DNA from: Parvularculaceae bacterium
GTDB taxonomy: Bacteria; Pseudomonadota; Alphaproteobacteria; Caulobacterales; Parvularculaceae
Assembly: GCA_020446945.1 (NCBI GenBank)
Contig: JAGRDS010000013.1
Location: 1-64,000, forward strand
Direction of reading: 5' to 3'
Length of the DNA: 64,000 bases
The notes below the pieces were generated by a model. That model did not search any database, had not been told where the DNA came from, and was given only the letters and a program-made list of their open reading frames with translations. The translations under genes and the position numbers were made by a program. Positions 1-8,873 of the stretch are shown here, piece by piece. Each line of letters opens with the position of its first letter. The stretch's first letter is position 1.

Positions 1-555
1 GCCGGCCGGCCGGACGTCATGTTCGTCATTCAGCGCGTCCTCGAAGCGGAAGGCCGCCTGACGCTGCTCGACCAGAACAAGGTGTTGCACCCCAATCCCT
101 GGTTCCGACTTTTCGCAACAACAAATACGGTCGGTCTCGGAGACACGACGGGCCTCTATCACGGCACGCAGCAGCTTAATCAGGGACAGATGGACCGCTG
201 GTCGATCGTCACGACATTGAACTATCTTGCGCATGACGAGGAAGTTGAAATCGTCATCGCCAAAGTGCCGCTCTATAATTCGAAAGAGGGGCGCGAGGCG
301 GTGAATGCGATGGTGCGTGTCGCCGACATGACGCGCAACGCCTTCATCAATGGCGATCTTGCGACGGTGATGAGCCCCAGAACCGTCATCACATGGGCGC
401 AGAACGCCGAAATTTTCCAGGATGTCGGCTACGCCTTCCGTGTCACATTCCTGAACAAATGCGACGAACTGGAGCGTCCGACTGTCGCCGAATTCTATCA
501 GCGCGCCTTTGGCGAGGACCTCCCCGAAGCGGCCTATCAGATTGAAGTCGCCTGA
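1..555 (+). CDS. cobS: Cobaltochelatase CobS subunit, C-terminal part (5' end outside window)
   Basis: The reading frame is open from base 1, so the gene starts upstream; 184 codons remain. The product is the C-terminal half of CobS, the AAA+ ATPase subunit of the aerobic cobaltochelatase, which works with CobT and CobN to insert cobalt into hydrogenobyrinic a,c-diamide in the cytoplasm. Visible family features are the stretch beginning [15 protein letters not shown] at base 1, the sensor-like segment [10 protein letters not shown] (near base 110) and the conserved end [14 protein letters not shown]. CobT normally follows cobS in alphaproteobacteria, but here the next gene on the same strand is an unrelated amidohydrolase. 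The family call is secure; the N-terminal Walker motifs are not visible. Confidence 0.93.
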   Translation, partial: AGRPDVMFVIQRVLEAEGRLTLLDQNKVLHPNPWFRLFATTNTVGLGDTTGLYHGTQQLNQGQMDRWSIVTTLNYLAHDEEVEIVIAKVPLYNSKEGREAVNAMVRVADMTRNAFINGDLATVMSPRTVITWAQNAEIFQDVGYAFRVTFLNKCDELERPTVAEFYQRAFGEDLPEAAYQIEVA

Positions 556-648
556 CTAGTAGAATTTGCGCGTCGGTCCTTTCGGGATCAAATGCGCCGA
601 TAACAGATGCGGGACTGGCGTTCTTGCATCATCTGGAGGGCCAAGATC

Positions 649-2091
649 ATGCGTCGTATTTTCTTTATTGCGGCGAGCGCCGCGCTCATCCCGTTGGCCG
701 CCGCCGCGGACGAGCAGGGGCTAACCCCGGAAGCGAAAACCGTCATCGCGGGTATCGACGCAAGATATGGCGAAACTGTCGGCCTGGCCGAAAAGATCTG
801 GGGTTACGCAGAAGTCGGCTACAAGGAAGAGCGTTCTTCCTTGCTGTTGCGCGAGGCGCTTGAAGCCGAAGGTTTTTCGATCAAATCCGGCGTCGCCGGA
901 ATACCGACGGCGTTTGTCGCCGAATGGGGGGCGGGCGGACAGACAATCGGCGTACTTGCCGAATTCGACGCCCTGCCCGGCATCAATCAGGATGCGATCG
1001 CCGTCCGCGCGCCGATTGAAGGCAAGGCCGCCGGCCACGCCTGCGGCCACAATCTTTTCGGCGCAGGATCGGTCGCCGCCGCGATCGCGATCAAGGACTG
1101 GCTTGAAAGATCGAAAACGCCGGGCGTCATCCGCCTTTATGGGACACCCGCCGAAGAAGGCGGCAGCGGCAAGGTCTACATGGTGAGAGACGGCCTCTTT
1201 GACGATGTGGATTTCGCGCTCCATTGGCATTCCGATGATGAGAATTCCGCCGAGGCGCGCACCAGCCTCGCCAACCGATCAGCCAAGTTCCGATTCACCG
1301 GAACATCTGCGCATGCGGCGGGCGCGCCGGAACGCGGGCGCTCGGCTCTCGACGGCGTCGAAGCCTTCGACATGATGGTCAATATGATGCGCGAACATGT
1401 CGATCAGGACGCGCGCATTCATTATGTTATAACGAAAGGCGGAAACGCCCCGAACGTCGTTCCCGACGAGGCGGAAGTTTTTTACTATGTGCGCCATCCA
1501 GACCCGAAAGGCGTTGAAAGTATCTGGGCCCGGGTCGAGGACGCGGCGCGCGGCGCCGCGCTCGGTACAGGTACGAAAGTCGAATGGGAAATCATTCACG
1601 GCAACAACCCGCTTTTGATAAATGAAACTCTCGCCCGGATGGTGGATGAGAAACTGAACGCAGTCGGCGGCGTCAAATACACGAAAGATGAAGAAGCGTT
1701 CGCCAGAAAGATATTCGCGACTTTCGATGCGCCTGACGCCGCGCTTGGGGATCAGGAAACGATCAAGCCCTACAAAAAATCACTCGGTTACGGGTCGACT
1801 GATGTCGGCGATGTTTCCTACGCTGTCCCTACCGTCGGCGTGCGTACGGCGACATGGGTGCCAGGCACGGCGGCGCACTCGTGGCAGGCGGTCGCGGCGA
1901 GCGGAATGTCGATTGGATTTAAGGGTGCAAATGTCGCCGCAAAAACGCTGACGCTCGCGGCGATTGAGATATATCGCAATGCAGAGCTTCGCGAGAGTGC
2001 GCGCGCTGAATTCGATGCGGCGCGCGGTAAAAATTACAAATACAGATCGCTCCTCGGCGAGCGCAAACCGCCGCTCGATTACCGCGACTAG
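649..2091 (+). CDS. M20 family amidohydrolase, AbgB-like, exported
   Basis: 480 residues with an N-terminal signal peptide (MRRIFFIAASAALIPLAAAA). The start at 649 is preferred over the in-frame ATG at 607 because GGAGGG lies 8 bases upstream and the signal peptide begins there. The body is a di-zinc M20 peptidase fold: EFDALPG, GHACGHN, GTPAEEGG and the later GTSAHAAGAPERGRSALD dimerisation domain entry. This combination is typical of the p-aminobenzoyl-glutamate hydrolase subunit B group, enzymes that cleave amide bonds of acylated amino acids. The substrate is not known; a periplasmic dipeptide or N-acyl amino acid hydrolase is equally possible. No partner AbgA-like gene is adjacent. Confidence 0.85.
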   Translation: MRRIFFIAASAALIPLAAAADEQGLTPEAKTVIAGIDARYGETVGLAEKIWGYAEVGYKEERSSLLLREALEAEGFSIKSGVAGIPTAFVAEWGAGGQTIGVLAEFDALPGINQDAIAVRAPIEGKAAGHACGHNLFGAGSVAAAIAIKDWLERSKTPGVIRLYGTPAEEGGSGKVYMVRDGLFDDVDFALHWHSDDENSAEARTSLANRSAKFRFTGTSAHAAGAPERGRSALDGVEAFDMMVNMMREHVDQDARIHYVITKGGNAPNVVPDEAEVFYYVRHPDPKGVESIWARVEDAARGAALGTGTKVEWEIIHGNNPLLINETLARMVDEKLNAVGGVKYTKDEEAFARKIFATFDAPDAALGDQETIKPYKKSLGYGSTDVGDVSYAVPTVGVRTATWVPGTAAHSWQAVAASGMSIGFKGANVAAKTLTLAAIEIYRNAELRESARAEFDAARGKNYKYRSLLGERKPPLDYRD

Positions 2092-2167
2092 CTTCTCGGC
2101 TGCTCCGCATTCTTGCGCGCCGGCGCCGCCGCGCTTAGCTTCCGCGGAGCATCGCCCGGAGCATCGA

Positions 2168-3130
2168 ATGACGACGTTCGCCGAAATTAAAACCAGATTA
2201 CGCCTGCCGGTTATCGGCGCTCCCTTGTTTATCGTTTCCAATCCGAATCTCGTGATCGCGCAATGCAAGGCGGGAATAATCGGATCATTCCCTGCGCTCA
2301 ACGCGCGGCCGCAAGCCGAACTTGACGAATGGATCATCCAGATCAAGGAGGCTCTGGCAGATCATGACGCGAAGAACCCGGACCGGCCGGCCGCGCCCTT
2401 CGCCGTCAATCAGATCGTCCATCGATCGAATGACCGGCTGGCGCAGGATATGGAAACCTGCGTGAAGCAAAAGGCGCCGATTGTCATTTGCTCTCTCGGC
2501 GCGCGCGAGGATGTCTATAAGGCGATCCATTCCTATGGCGGGCTAGTTCTTCATGATGTAATCAACGATACCTTCGCGCGAAAAGCGATCGAGAAAGGCG
2601 CCGACGGCCTTATCACCGTTGCAGCCGGCGCCGGAGGTCATGCGGGCGTCATCTCCCCTTTCGCGCTCGTCCAGGAAATTCGCGAATGGTTCGAAGGGCC
2701 AATCGCCCTTTCCGGATCGATCGCGACGGGCGGCGCCGTACTCGCAGCCGAGGCGATGGGCGCGGATTTCGGCTATATCGGCTCGCCTTTCATTGCGACG
2801 GACGAAGCGAACGCGAGCGAAGCCTACAAGAACGCAATCGTCGGGTATGGCGCGGACGATATCGTTTACACCAACCTTTTTACGGGCGTTCACGGCAATT
2901 ACCTCAAACCGTCAATTGTCGCCGCCGGCCTGGATCCGGACAACCTTCCCCAGAGCGATCCATCAAAAATGAATTTCGGATCCGGCGGCAATTCAGCCGC
3001 CAAGGCGTGGAAGGATATATGGGGCTGCGGACAAGGTATCGGCGCCGTCAAAAAGCGCGCGCCGGCCGCAGAATATATCGAATTGCTGGCGCGCGAATAT
3101 GAAGCCGCAAGGAAAAGGGTTTGCGGCTGA
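2168..3130 (+). CDS. Nitronate monooxygenase-like FMN enzyme
   Basis: 320 residues. The start at 2168 gives the usual family N-terminus (KTRLRLPVIGAPLFIVSNP); upstream codons in the same frame belong to the end of the previous gene read in another frame. The protein has the TIM-barrel FMN pattern of nitronate monooxygenase / 2-nitropropane dioxygenase: the GAGGHAG segment around residues 155-160 (His being the proposed catalytic base), then ALSGSIATGGAVLAAEAMGAD and GYIGSPFIAT for phosphate binding. Such enzymes oxidise propionate 3-nitronate or related nitronates; some members instead act as enoyl reductases. Likely cytoplasmic and transcribed with, or just after, the amidohydrolase upstream. 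Confidence 0.82.
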   Translation: MTTFAEIKTRLRLPVIGAPLFIVSNPNLVIAQCKAGIIGSFPALNARPQAELDEWIIQIKEALADHDAKNPDRPAAPFAVNQIVHRSNDRLAQDMETCVKQKAPIVICSLGAREDVYKAIHSYGGLVLHDVINDTFARKAIEKGADGLITVAAGAGGHAGVISPFALVQEIREWFEGPIALSGSIATGGAVLAAEAMGADFGYIGSPFIATDEANASEAYKNAIVGYGADDIVYTNLFTGVHGNYLKPSIVAAGLDPDNLPQSDPSKMNFGSGGNSAAKAWKDIWGCGQGIGAVKKRAPAAEYIELLAREYEAARKRVCG

Positions 3131-3201
3131 GCCGGCATCTTCACGGCGCGCGCCGATTTGGTTTAGGGTTCGGACGAAACTGATTCGCCGGACCCTTTTT
3201 C

Positions 3202-4623
3202 ATGCGTAAACGCCAATGCAAGATCGTCGCGACCGTCGGGCCGGCGAGTTCCGCCCCGTCGATGCTGAAGCTTCTTCATCAAGCGGGCGTTGACATTTTT
3301 CGCCTCAATTTTTCGCATGGCGCGCCTGAAAAGAATGAGAAAATCATCGCGGCGGTGCGCGAAATCAGCCGCGAGACCGGATCGCCGATTGCCGTTTTCG
3401 CCGATCTTCAAGGGCCGAAGATCAGGATCGGCGTCCTGAAGGATGATGCAATAGATCTCAAATATCGCGAGACCTATCGTCTCATTCTCGCAAAAGAAAG
3501 CGCCGAAAGCGACGCCATTCCGATCCCGCAGGAAGAAATCCTGAACGTTCTCGAAACAGGCGATATTCTGAAACTCGACGACGGCAAGCTCCAACTGACG
3601 ATCGTCAGCCGAGACAAGAACGCGGTTCTGGCGCGCGCCGATACGCCGGGGCGCCTTTCGAGCCGCAAAGGCATAAATATTCCCGGACGAAAGCTGCCGA
3701 TTTCGGCGCTGACTGAAAAGGACCGCGCCGATCTGGAATTCGCGCTGAATATCGGCGTAGACTATATTGCGCTTTCATTCGTTCAGCGCCCGGAAGATAT
3801 AGAAGAAGCGCGCGCACTGATCGCCGGTAAAGCCGGCATAATAGCGAAAATCGAAAAACCCTCCGCCGTCACCCATCTTGACGAAATCGTCGCGCTCTCG
3901 GATGCGCTGATGGTCGCCCGCGGCGATCTCGGCGTCGAATTGCCGCCCGAAGACGTGCCGAATATTCAGCGTCGGATCGTGCGAGCCTGTCGGCGCGCCG
4001 GCAAGCCGGTGATCGTAGCGACGCACATGCTGGAATCGATGATCGAATCTATCGCGCCGACGCGCGCCGAAGCCTCGGACGTCTCGACGGCGGTTTTTCA
4101 GGGCGCGGACGCAGTTATGCTTTCAGCCGAGACCGCGGTCGGGCGCCATCCGCCGACCGCAGTCGCGATTATGGACCGCATTATCAAAGCGACGGAGAGC
4201 GATCCCGAATGCGCGTCCTTCGCTTCGCTCGACGATCCGGCGTCCGATCACACGACAGCGGATGCGATCACCTTGTCGGCGCGGCGCATCGCCGAAGTCC
4301 TCGATTGCAAGATCGCTGTCGCCTATACGAAAACCGGATCAACCGCGCACCGTCTTTCGCGCGATCGGCCGCGCTGCGCGATTCTCGCCGCGACGCCCGA
4401 CGCCAAGGTCGCCAGTCGCCTTGCGCTTTATTGGGGTGTTTCGCCCGTGATAACCGACGATATTTCACATTTCCACGAAATGCTGGCCAAGGCGGACGTC
4501 CTGTCGATGTGTCACGGCGCCAACGAAGGCGATCGGATCATAATAATCGCTGGTTATCCGTTCGGCCGGCGCGGCAAGACCAACACGCTGAAAATCAGCC
4601 GCGTAGGCGCTCACGGCGAATAG
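3202..4623 (+). CDS. pyk: Pyruvate kinase
   Basis: 473 residues, a normal length for bacterial pyruvate kinase, which transfers phosphate from phosphoenolpyruvate to ADP. Diagnostic segments: the start RKRQCKIVATVGPASS, FRLNFSHGAPE, DLQGPKIRIG, the catalytic-lysine region GIIAKIEKPSAV, VARGDLGVELP, and ATHMLESMIESIAPTRAEASDV. A C-terminal allosteric domain is present (residues about 350-473). There is no strong Shine-Dalgarno sequence in front of the ATG, which lies at the end of a T-run. The gene stands alone and is followed by a large hairpin at 4686-4732. Confidence 0.97.
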   Translation: MRKRQCKIVATVGPASSAPSMLKLLHQAGVDIFRLNFSHGAPEKNEKIIAAVREISRETGSPIAVFADLQGPKIRIGVLKDDAIDLKYRETYRLILAKESAESDAIPIPQEEILNVLETGDILKLDDGKLQLTIVSRDKNAVLARADTPGRLSSRKGINIPGRKLPISALTEKDRADLEFALNIGVDYIALSFVQRPEDIEEARALIAGKAGIIAKIEKPSAVTHLDEIVALSDALMVARGDLGVELPPEDVPNIQRRIVRACRRAGKPVIVATHMLESMIESIAPTRAEASDVSTAVFQGADAVMLSAETAVGRHPPTAVAIMDRIIKATESDPECASFASLDDPASDHTTADAITLSARRIAEVLDCKIAVAYTKTGSTAHRLSRDRPRCAILAATPDAKVASRLALYWGVSPVITDDISHFHEMLAKADVLSMCHGANEGDRIIIIAGYPFGRRGKTNTLKISRVGAHGE

Positions 4624-4685
4624 AGGCGCGGCGCCAGGTCCGCCGTATTTGCGCCATCAATCACGCAATCCCATCTTGAAATTTC

Positions 4686-4732
4686 GGGAAAACGCCGCAA
4701 ATCCGCCATTCGGATGGATTACGGCTTTTCCC
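4686..4732 (+). terminator. Long imperfect hairpin downstream of pyk
   Basis: GGGAAAA-c-GCCG at 4686-4697 pairs with CGGCTTTTCCC at 4722-4732 (one bulged C), continued inward by AATCC/GGATT, leaving a loop of about 11 bases. It lies in the 275-base gap between pyk and the next gene, in which I found no convincing gene. There is no clear U-run after the stem, so it may be a factor-independent terminator of weak type, an mRNA-stabilising structure, or part of a small RNA. Confidence 0.4.
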
Positions 4733-4898
4733 ATCGTAAACGAATGTTGAGTGCGTCAGATGACAAGCCGGATTGTTGAATGTGCGGACAGTGAAATGCT
4801 TTTTGTCGTTCCTGAAGGATCGCCCCTTTGGCGCGCGCTTGAAGTCGAACGGCGCCAGCCTATAGTTTGCTCCGAGCAACCCTTGCGAGATAAGCTTG

Positions 4899-5618
4899 AT
4901 GCCTGTTTCAACTCGACTGGTCGAATACAATTACTCAAGGAAAAAATTTGAAGGCCTTCTGGCTGTCGACAACAACTCGCCCGGCTCGCGACCGACGGTT
5001 CTGATCTCGCACGCCTGGGCCGGTCGCGGTCCGGTTGAGGAAGAATACGCACAGCGGATCGCGAGCCTTGGATATGCGGGATTTGCGCTTGACCTCTACG
5101 GCAAAGGCGTTCTTGGCGAGACAAATGAAGAATGTCAGGCGCTAATGAACCCGCTTGCGAACGATCGCCCTGGTTTACAGGCGCGCCTTTTAAACGTGAT
5201 TGACGTCGTAAAAAAACTGCCTGAAGTCGACTCGTCGAAGATCGTCGTTATGGGTTTTTGTTTCGGCGGGCTTTGCGCGCTTGATGTCGCGCGCACAGGC
5301 GCCGACATCAAAGGTGTTGCCGCCTTTCACGGATTATTCAGCGCGCCAGAAAACACGCGGGGCGTCAAGATTAAAGCAAAAGTCATCGCTTTTCATGGCT
5401 GGGACGATCCAATGGCGACGCCTGACGATGTGAAAGCGCTCGGCGCGGAACTGACGCAAGCGGACGCCGACTGGCGAATTCACGCCCATGGCGGTACGAT
5501 GCACGCTTTCACCAATCCAAACGCCGCTAATCCGGGTTTCGGCACCGTCTATAACAAGCGCGCCGCGGACCGGTCTTGGAATTCGTTCAAGCTATTCCTT
5601 GAAGAATGCTTTGCATAG
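4899..5618 (+). CDS. Dienelactone hydrolase family protein
   Basis: 239 residues; the ATG at 4899 is chosen over the TTG immediately before it. It is an alpha/beta hydrolase of the dienelactone hydrolase type: the nucleophile motif GFCFGG (Cys as nucleophile, around residue 118), the Asp region AFHGWDDPMATP and the catalytic His in GGTMHAF. Characterised relatives hydrolyse carboxymethylenebutenolide in chloroaromatic breakdown, but most genomic copies like this one, with no catabolic neighbours, have unknown substrates. No signal peptide is seen, so it is probably cytoplasmic. It converges with the threonine synthase-like gene. Confidence 0.85.
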   Translation: MPVSTRLVEYNYSRKKFEGLLAVDNNSPGSRPTVLISHAWAGRGPVEEEYAQRIASLGYAGFALDLYGKGVLGETNEECQALMNPLANDRPGLQARLLNVIDVVKKLPEVDSSKIVVMGFCFGGLCALDVARTGADIKGVAAFHGLFSAPENTRGVKIKAKVIAFHGWDDPMATPDDVKALGAELTQADADWRIHAHGGTMHAFTNPNAANPGFGTVYNKRAADRSWNSFKLFLEECFA

Positions 5619-5714
5619 ATTTCAGGCGACGCGATCAGCGCCTTTCAACGGACAACGGTTGTTCGGGTCCTGACCGGCTTTCAAAATCCGTCTTTCGAAA
5701 CCGGGACCCGGTTC

Positions 5715-6932
5715 TCAACCGAATTGGTTCCAGTCAATCGGCTGGGTGCGATCAATAAACTTCATCGCCGCCGGCATCGGATATTTCAGTCCGGTCGCGC
5801 AATTGAACAGGATCGCGCTTTCGGATCTTGAAATCAGCCCCTCGCTTAGCGCGCGGCGATAGGCGGCGTAGGTCGCGGCCCCTTCGGGACATAAAAGTAC
5901 GCCCTCTTCACGCGCCATTTCTTTCTGCGCATCGATTATGTCGTCGTCTTCGACGGCGATTCCAAAACCGTCCGATTCGCGCACCGCCCGAATGATAAGG
6001 AAATCGCCGACCGCGACGGGGACGCGAATACCGGCGGCGACAGTCGCCGCATTCTCCCAAAGCGGCGCATGCTCCTCGCCTTTTTCCCAGGCGCGTACGA
6101 TCGGCGCGCAACCGGTAGCCTGCACCGCGACCATACGCGGGCGTTTCGGCCCTATCCATCCGATTTTCTCCAACTCATCGAACGCCTTCCACATGCCGAT
6201 AAGTCCGGTGCCGCCGCCGGTCGGATAGAAAATAACATCCGGCAGCTCCCAACCTAACTGTTCGGCGAGTTCAAGACCCATCGTTTTTTTGCCTTCGATC
6301 CGATAGGGCTCCTTAAGCGTCGAGACGTCGAACCAGCCGACTTTTTCCTTCCCCTCGCCGACAATCTTGCCGCAATCGTTTATAAGGCCGTTGACGCGAT
6401 AGACGTCGCCGCCTTGCAAAGCGATCTCCTCGACATTCACCGACGGCGTATCATCGGGGCAGAAAATAGTCGTCCGCAATCCCGCGCGCGAGGCGTAAGC
6501 GGCCATCGCCGCGCCGGCGTTTCCATTCGTCGGCATCGCAAGATGCGAAATCCCGAATTCCTTCGCCATTGCAACAGCGAGCGCCAGTCCCCTCGCCTTG
6601 AACGAACCGGTAGGCAGTCGGCCTTCGTCTTTCACCATGATCGCGCCGCCGCCGAGACGTTTTTCAATACGTCCGGTTCTGATCAGCGGCGTTACAACCT
6701 CGCCGAGGCATATGCGGTTTTCCGCGCGTTCCACGGGAAGGAATTCGCGATAGCGCCAGAACCCTTCCGTTCGTTTGGCGAGCGTCTCCTTGCTGATGCC
6801 GGCGCGCAGGCGTTCAAGATCGTAACGCACGAGTAGCGGGCGCCCCGCTTCAGACAAACCATGAACGCGCCGCGCTTCATAATTCTTGCCGGTGATTGAA
6901 CATTCCAGATGGGATACGAATGATTCAGCCAT
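5715..6932 (-). CDS. Threonine synthase-like PLP enzyme (fold type II)
   Basis: 405 residues. The ATG at 6932 fits the family N-terminus (MAESFVSHLECSITGK); an upstream in-frame ATG at 6992 would add 20 unrelated residues. The PLP lysine lies in LPTGSFKARG, the phosphate-binding loop in YPTGGGTGLIG, and PTNGNAGAAMAAYA is a typical fold-type-II segment. Threonine synthase converts O-phosphohomoserine to threonine. The N-terminal zinc-ribbon-like region of this subgroup is reduced here: only one cysteine of the usual pairs remains before LLVRYDL. A related ammonia-lyase activity cannot be excluded from sequence alone. Confidence 0.82.
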   Translation of the reverse strand: MAESFVSHLECSITGKNYEARRVHGLSEAGRPLLVRYDLERLRAGISKETLAKRTEGFWRYREFLPVERAENRICLGEVVTPLIRTGRIEKRLGGGAIMVKDEGRLPTGSFKARGLALAVAMAKEFGISHLAMPTNGNAGAAMAAYASRAGLRTTIFCPDDTPSVNVEEIALQGGDVYRVNGLINDCGKIVGEGKEKVGWFDVSTLKEPYRIEGKKTMGLELAEQLGWELPDVIFYPTGGGTGLIGMWKAFDELEKIGWIGPKRPRMVAVQATGCAPIVRAWEKGEEHAPLWENAATVAAGIRVPVAVGDFLIIRAVRESDGFGIAVEDDDIIDAQKEMAREEGVLLCPEGAATYAAYRRALSEGLISRSESAILFNCATGLKYPMPAAMKFIDRTQPIDWNQFG

Positions 6933-7079
6933 AAACCCGCTCGCCCGTTTAATTGTTGCAAACTTTTTAGTTGCGCGACGTTCGCGGCGCAAGTGCGCAT
7001 ACGGGTGCGTAGTAGCGACAAAATGGGCGCATTTATTTTAAAGGGCGGCGGCGGCGCTATAGATTTCGACTATGCTCGG

Positions 7080-7676
7080 TTAGTCTTGGTCCGCTTCGCC
7101 GCCACCTATTTTCTTTTGCGCCGGCGCAAAATCGGACTGGATCGAAAGCGAGGTGCGATAAGCATCCTTCGCCTTTAGCGTGTCTTTCTTCGCCTCATAG
7201 GCGAGACCGATATTGTACCATGCGATATGCGCCTTGGTGAGTTCGTATTTCAGCGCAGCGTCGTAATCAGCGATCGCCTCGTCATAACGCTTGAGAAAAT
7301 AATAACTGTTGCCGCGATTGAGATACGCCTCGGCGAGCGTCTCGTTTCGCTCGAGCGCATAATCAAATTCATCAATCGCTTCGCCGACGCGCCCGCTGCG
7401 GTTCAGCAGGACGCCGCGATTTACATGCGTTGCAAGTTCATCGCGCACGCTGAGATTGCCGCGCTTGAGTGCCTGATCACATTCAAGCGTCGATGTCGTC
7501 AAAGGATCTTGAGCCGCCTCATAGCACAATCGCGCATCCGTCGCGCCGATCGTCGTCACCGACATCTGGGCCATCGCCGGCGCGCCAGCCAAAGAGAGTG
7601 CGCCAGCCGACATGAGCGCGCGAGCCGACAATAGCGCGCGAGCCGAAAAAAACACAGGTGTTACTGGATTTCTCAT
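7080..7676 (-). CDS. Exported tetratricopeptide repeat protein
   Basis: 198 residues. The start at 7676 is preceded by GGAGGCGAAG, which is a better site than the in-frame GTG at 7688. The N-terminus is a signal peptide built from hexapeptide-like units (SARALL, SARALM, SAGALS, LAGAPA) ending at an AMAQ-type cleavage site. The mature part carries about three TPR units (ALERNETLAEAYLNRGNSYY, RYDEAIADYDAALKYEL, AHIAWYNIGLAYEAKKDT). Such proteins are periplasmic scaffolds; no partner is evident. It is transcribed away from the 3-hydroxybutyrate dehydrogenase gene. Confidence 0.8.
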   Translation of the reverse strand: MRNPVTPVFFSARALLSARALMSAGALSLAGAPAMAQMSVTTIGATDARLCYEAAQDPLTTSTLECDQALKRGNLSVRDELATHVNRGVLLNRSGRVGEAIDEFDYALERNETLAEAYLNRGNSYYFLKRYDEAIADYDAALKYELTKAHIAWYNIGLAYEAKKDTLKAKDAYRTSLSIQSDFAPAQKKIGGGEADQD

Positions 7677-7800
7677 CTTCGCCTCCACAGCGGTTTCAGC
7701 GGTAAAAGACTACGGCCGACATAATGACATTTCCAGCCCCTGTTGTCCTCAAAACCGGGCGCGCCTATGGTCCGCCGCGCCTAATCCCGGGATACTTATC

Positions 7801-8583
7801 ATGCTGAAGAAAATGTCCGCCCTCGTCACAGGCTCCACCTCCGGAATCGGGCTCGGCGTTGCGCGAGCGCTCGCTGCCGAAGGCGCCGACGTCGTATTGA
7901 ATGGTCTCGGCGACAGGGACGAAATCGAGACCATACGCGCAGGCGTAGAAAGGGATTTCGGCGTCAAGGCGCTTTATGACGGCGCCGACATGACAAAGCC
8001 CGCCGAGATCATCGAAATGATTGAGCGTACGCAAGGCGCCTTCGGCAAGCTTGATATTCTCGTCAATAACGCCGGCATCCAGCACGTTGCGCCGATAGCG
8101 GAATTCCCAACTGAAAAGTGGGATGCAATAATCGCGATCAATCTTTCTTCTTCGTTCCATACAATTCGCGCAGCGTTTCCGGGTATGAAGGAGCGCAAAT
8201 TCGGCCGCATCATCAACATCGCCTCCGCGCATGCTCTCGTCGCGTCGCCATTCAAATCCGCCTACGTCGCCGCAAAACATGGCGTTTACGGTTTGATAAA
8301 GGTCGTCGCGCTTGAAGGAGCGGAATTCGGCGTCACCGCCAATGCTATCTGCCCGGGTTACGTGAAGACGCCGCTTGTTGAAAAGCAGATCCCGGATACG
8401 GCGAAAGCGCGTGGAATGAGCGAAGAGGAAGTCGTACAGAAAGTCATTCTCGCGGCGCAGCCGACCCGGAATTTTGTCGCAATCGAAGAAGTCGCCGCGC
8501 TCACCGTTTTCCTCGCCAGCCCTAACAGCGGCTCGATCACGGGCGCAGCTTATCAAATTGACGGCGGATGGGTCGCGCAATAG
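7801..8583 (+). CDS. bdhA: D-3-hydroxybutyrate dehydrogenase (SDR)
   Basis: 260 residues of the classical short-chain dehydrogenase family: cofactor motif TGSTSGIG near residue 10, NNAGIQ, the catalytic SAHALVASPFKSAYVAAKHG segment with the Y-x3-K pair, and NAICPGYVKTPLVEKQIPD, which is characteristic of 3-hydroxybutyrate dehydrogenases. The enzyme interconverts 3-hydroxybutyrate and acetoacetate with NAD. It would let the cell use monomers released from a PHA granule; the PHA genes lie about 10 kb downstream. In-frame codons upstream of 7801 are not homologous to the family and are left out. Confidence 0.9.
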   Translation: MLKKMSALVTGSTSGIGLGVARALAAEGADVVLNGLGDRDEIETIRAGVERDFGVKALYDGADMTKPAEIIEMIERTQGAFGKLDILVNNAGIQHVAPIAEFPTEKWDAIIAINLSSSFHTIRAAFPGMKERKFGRIINIASAHALVASPFKSAYVAAKHGVYGLIKVVALEGAEFGVTANAICPGYVKTPLVEKQIPDTAKARGMSEEEVVQKVILAAQPTRNFVAIEEVAALTVFLASPNSGSITGAAYQIDGGWVAQ

Positions 8584-8730
8584 CGCAACAAAACAACGAT
8601 GCATGACGCACGCGTCAGGCGCCGCCGGGAACACAGTTTCGCCTCAATCAGAAAATTTCTTCGCCTTCCCCTTTGTGTCGTTTCCGCTTTCCAGTCGCGT
8701 ATTGACCGCGGCGCTCACTCAAAAACCGGA

Positions 8731-8756
8731 ACGTCATGAAAAATGTGTCATGACGT
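8731..8756. promoter_or_regulatory. Perfect 9-bp inverted repeat upstream of the EF-hand gene
   Basis: ACGTCATGA at 8731-8739 and TCATGACGT at 8748-8756 form a perfect dyad with an 8-base spacer. It sits 118 bases before the EF-hand gene start, in a 290-base gap (8584-8873) with no other gene that I can support. The two half-sites are centred 17 bases apart, which would suit a dimeric regulator, but no regulator gene is adjacent. It could also form an RNA hairpin. Confidence 0.4.
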
Positions 8757-8873
8757 ATGCTTAACTGGCGCAATCGACTGCAAGTTATCTATTACGGTCG
8801 TGCTGATGCCGTTCAGCATAGCTTGCGTCGCAATGAATTGTGCGTGAAGCGTTGTGTAACAAGGGAGACTCGC

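Noticed and set aside
1780-2346. Minus-strand open frame across the end of the amidohydrolase and the start of the nitronate monooxygenase gene
   Set aside because: It is a shadow of two well-supported plus-strand genes and has no family signature.
5699-5713. AACCGGG-A-CCCGGTT palindrome at the end of the threonine synthase-like gene
   Set aside because: The one-base spacer leaves no room for a stable terminator loop and no T-run follows, so I do not call a terminator.
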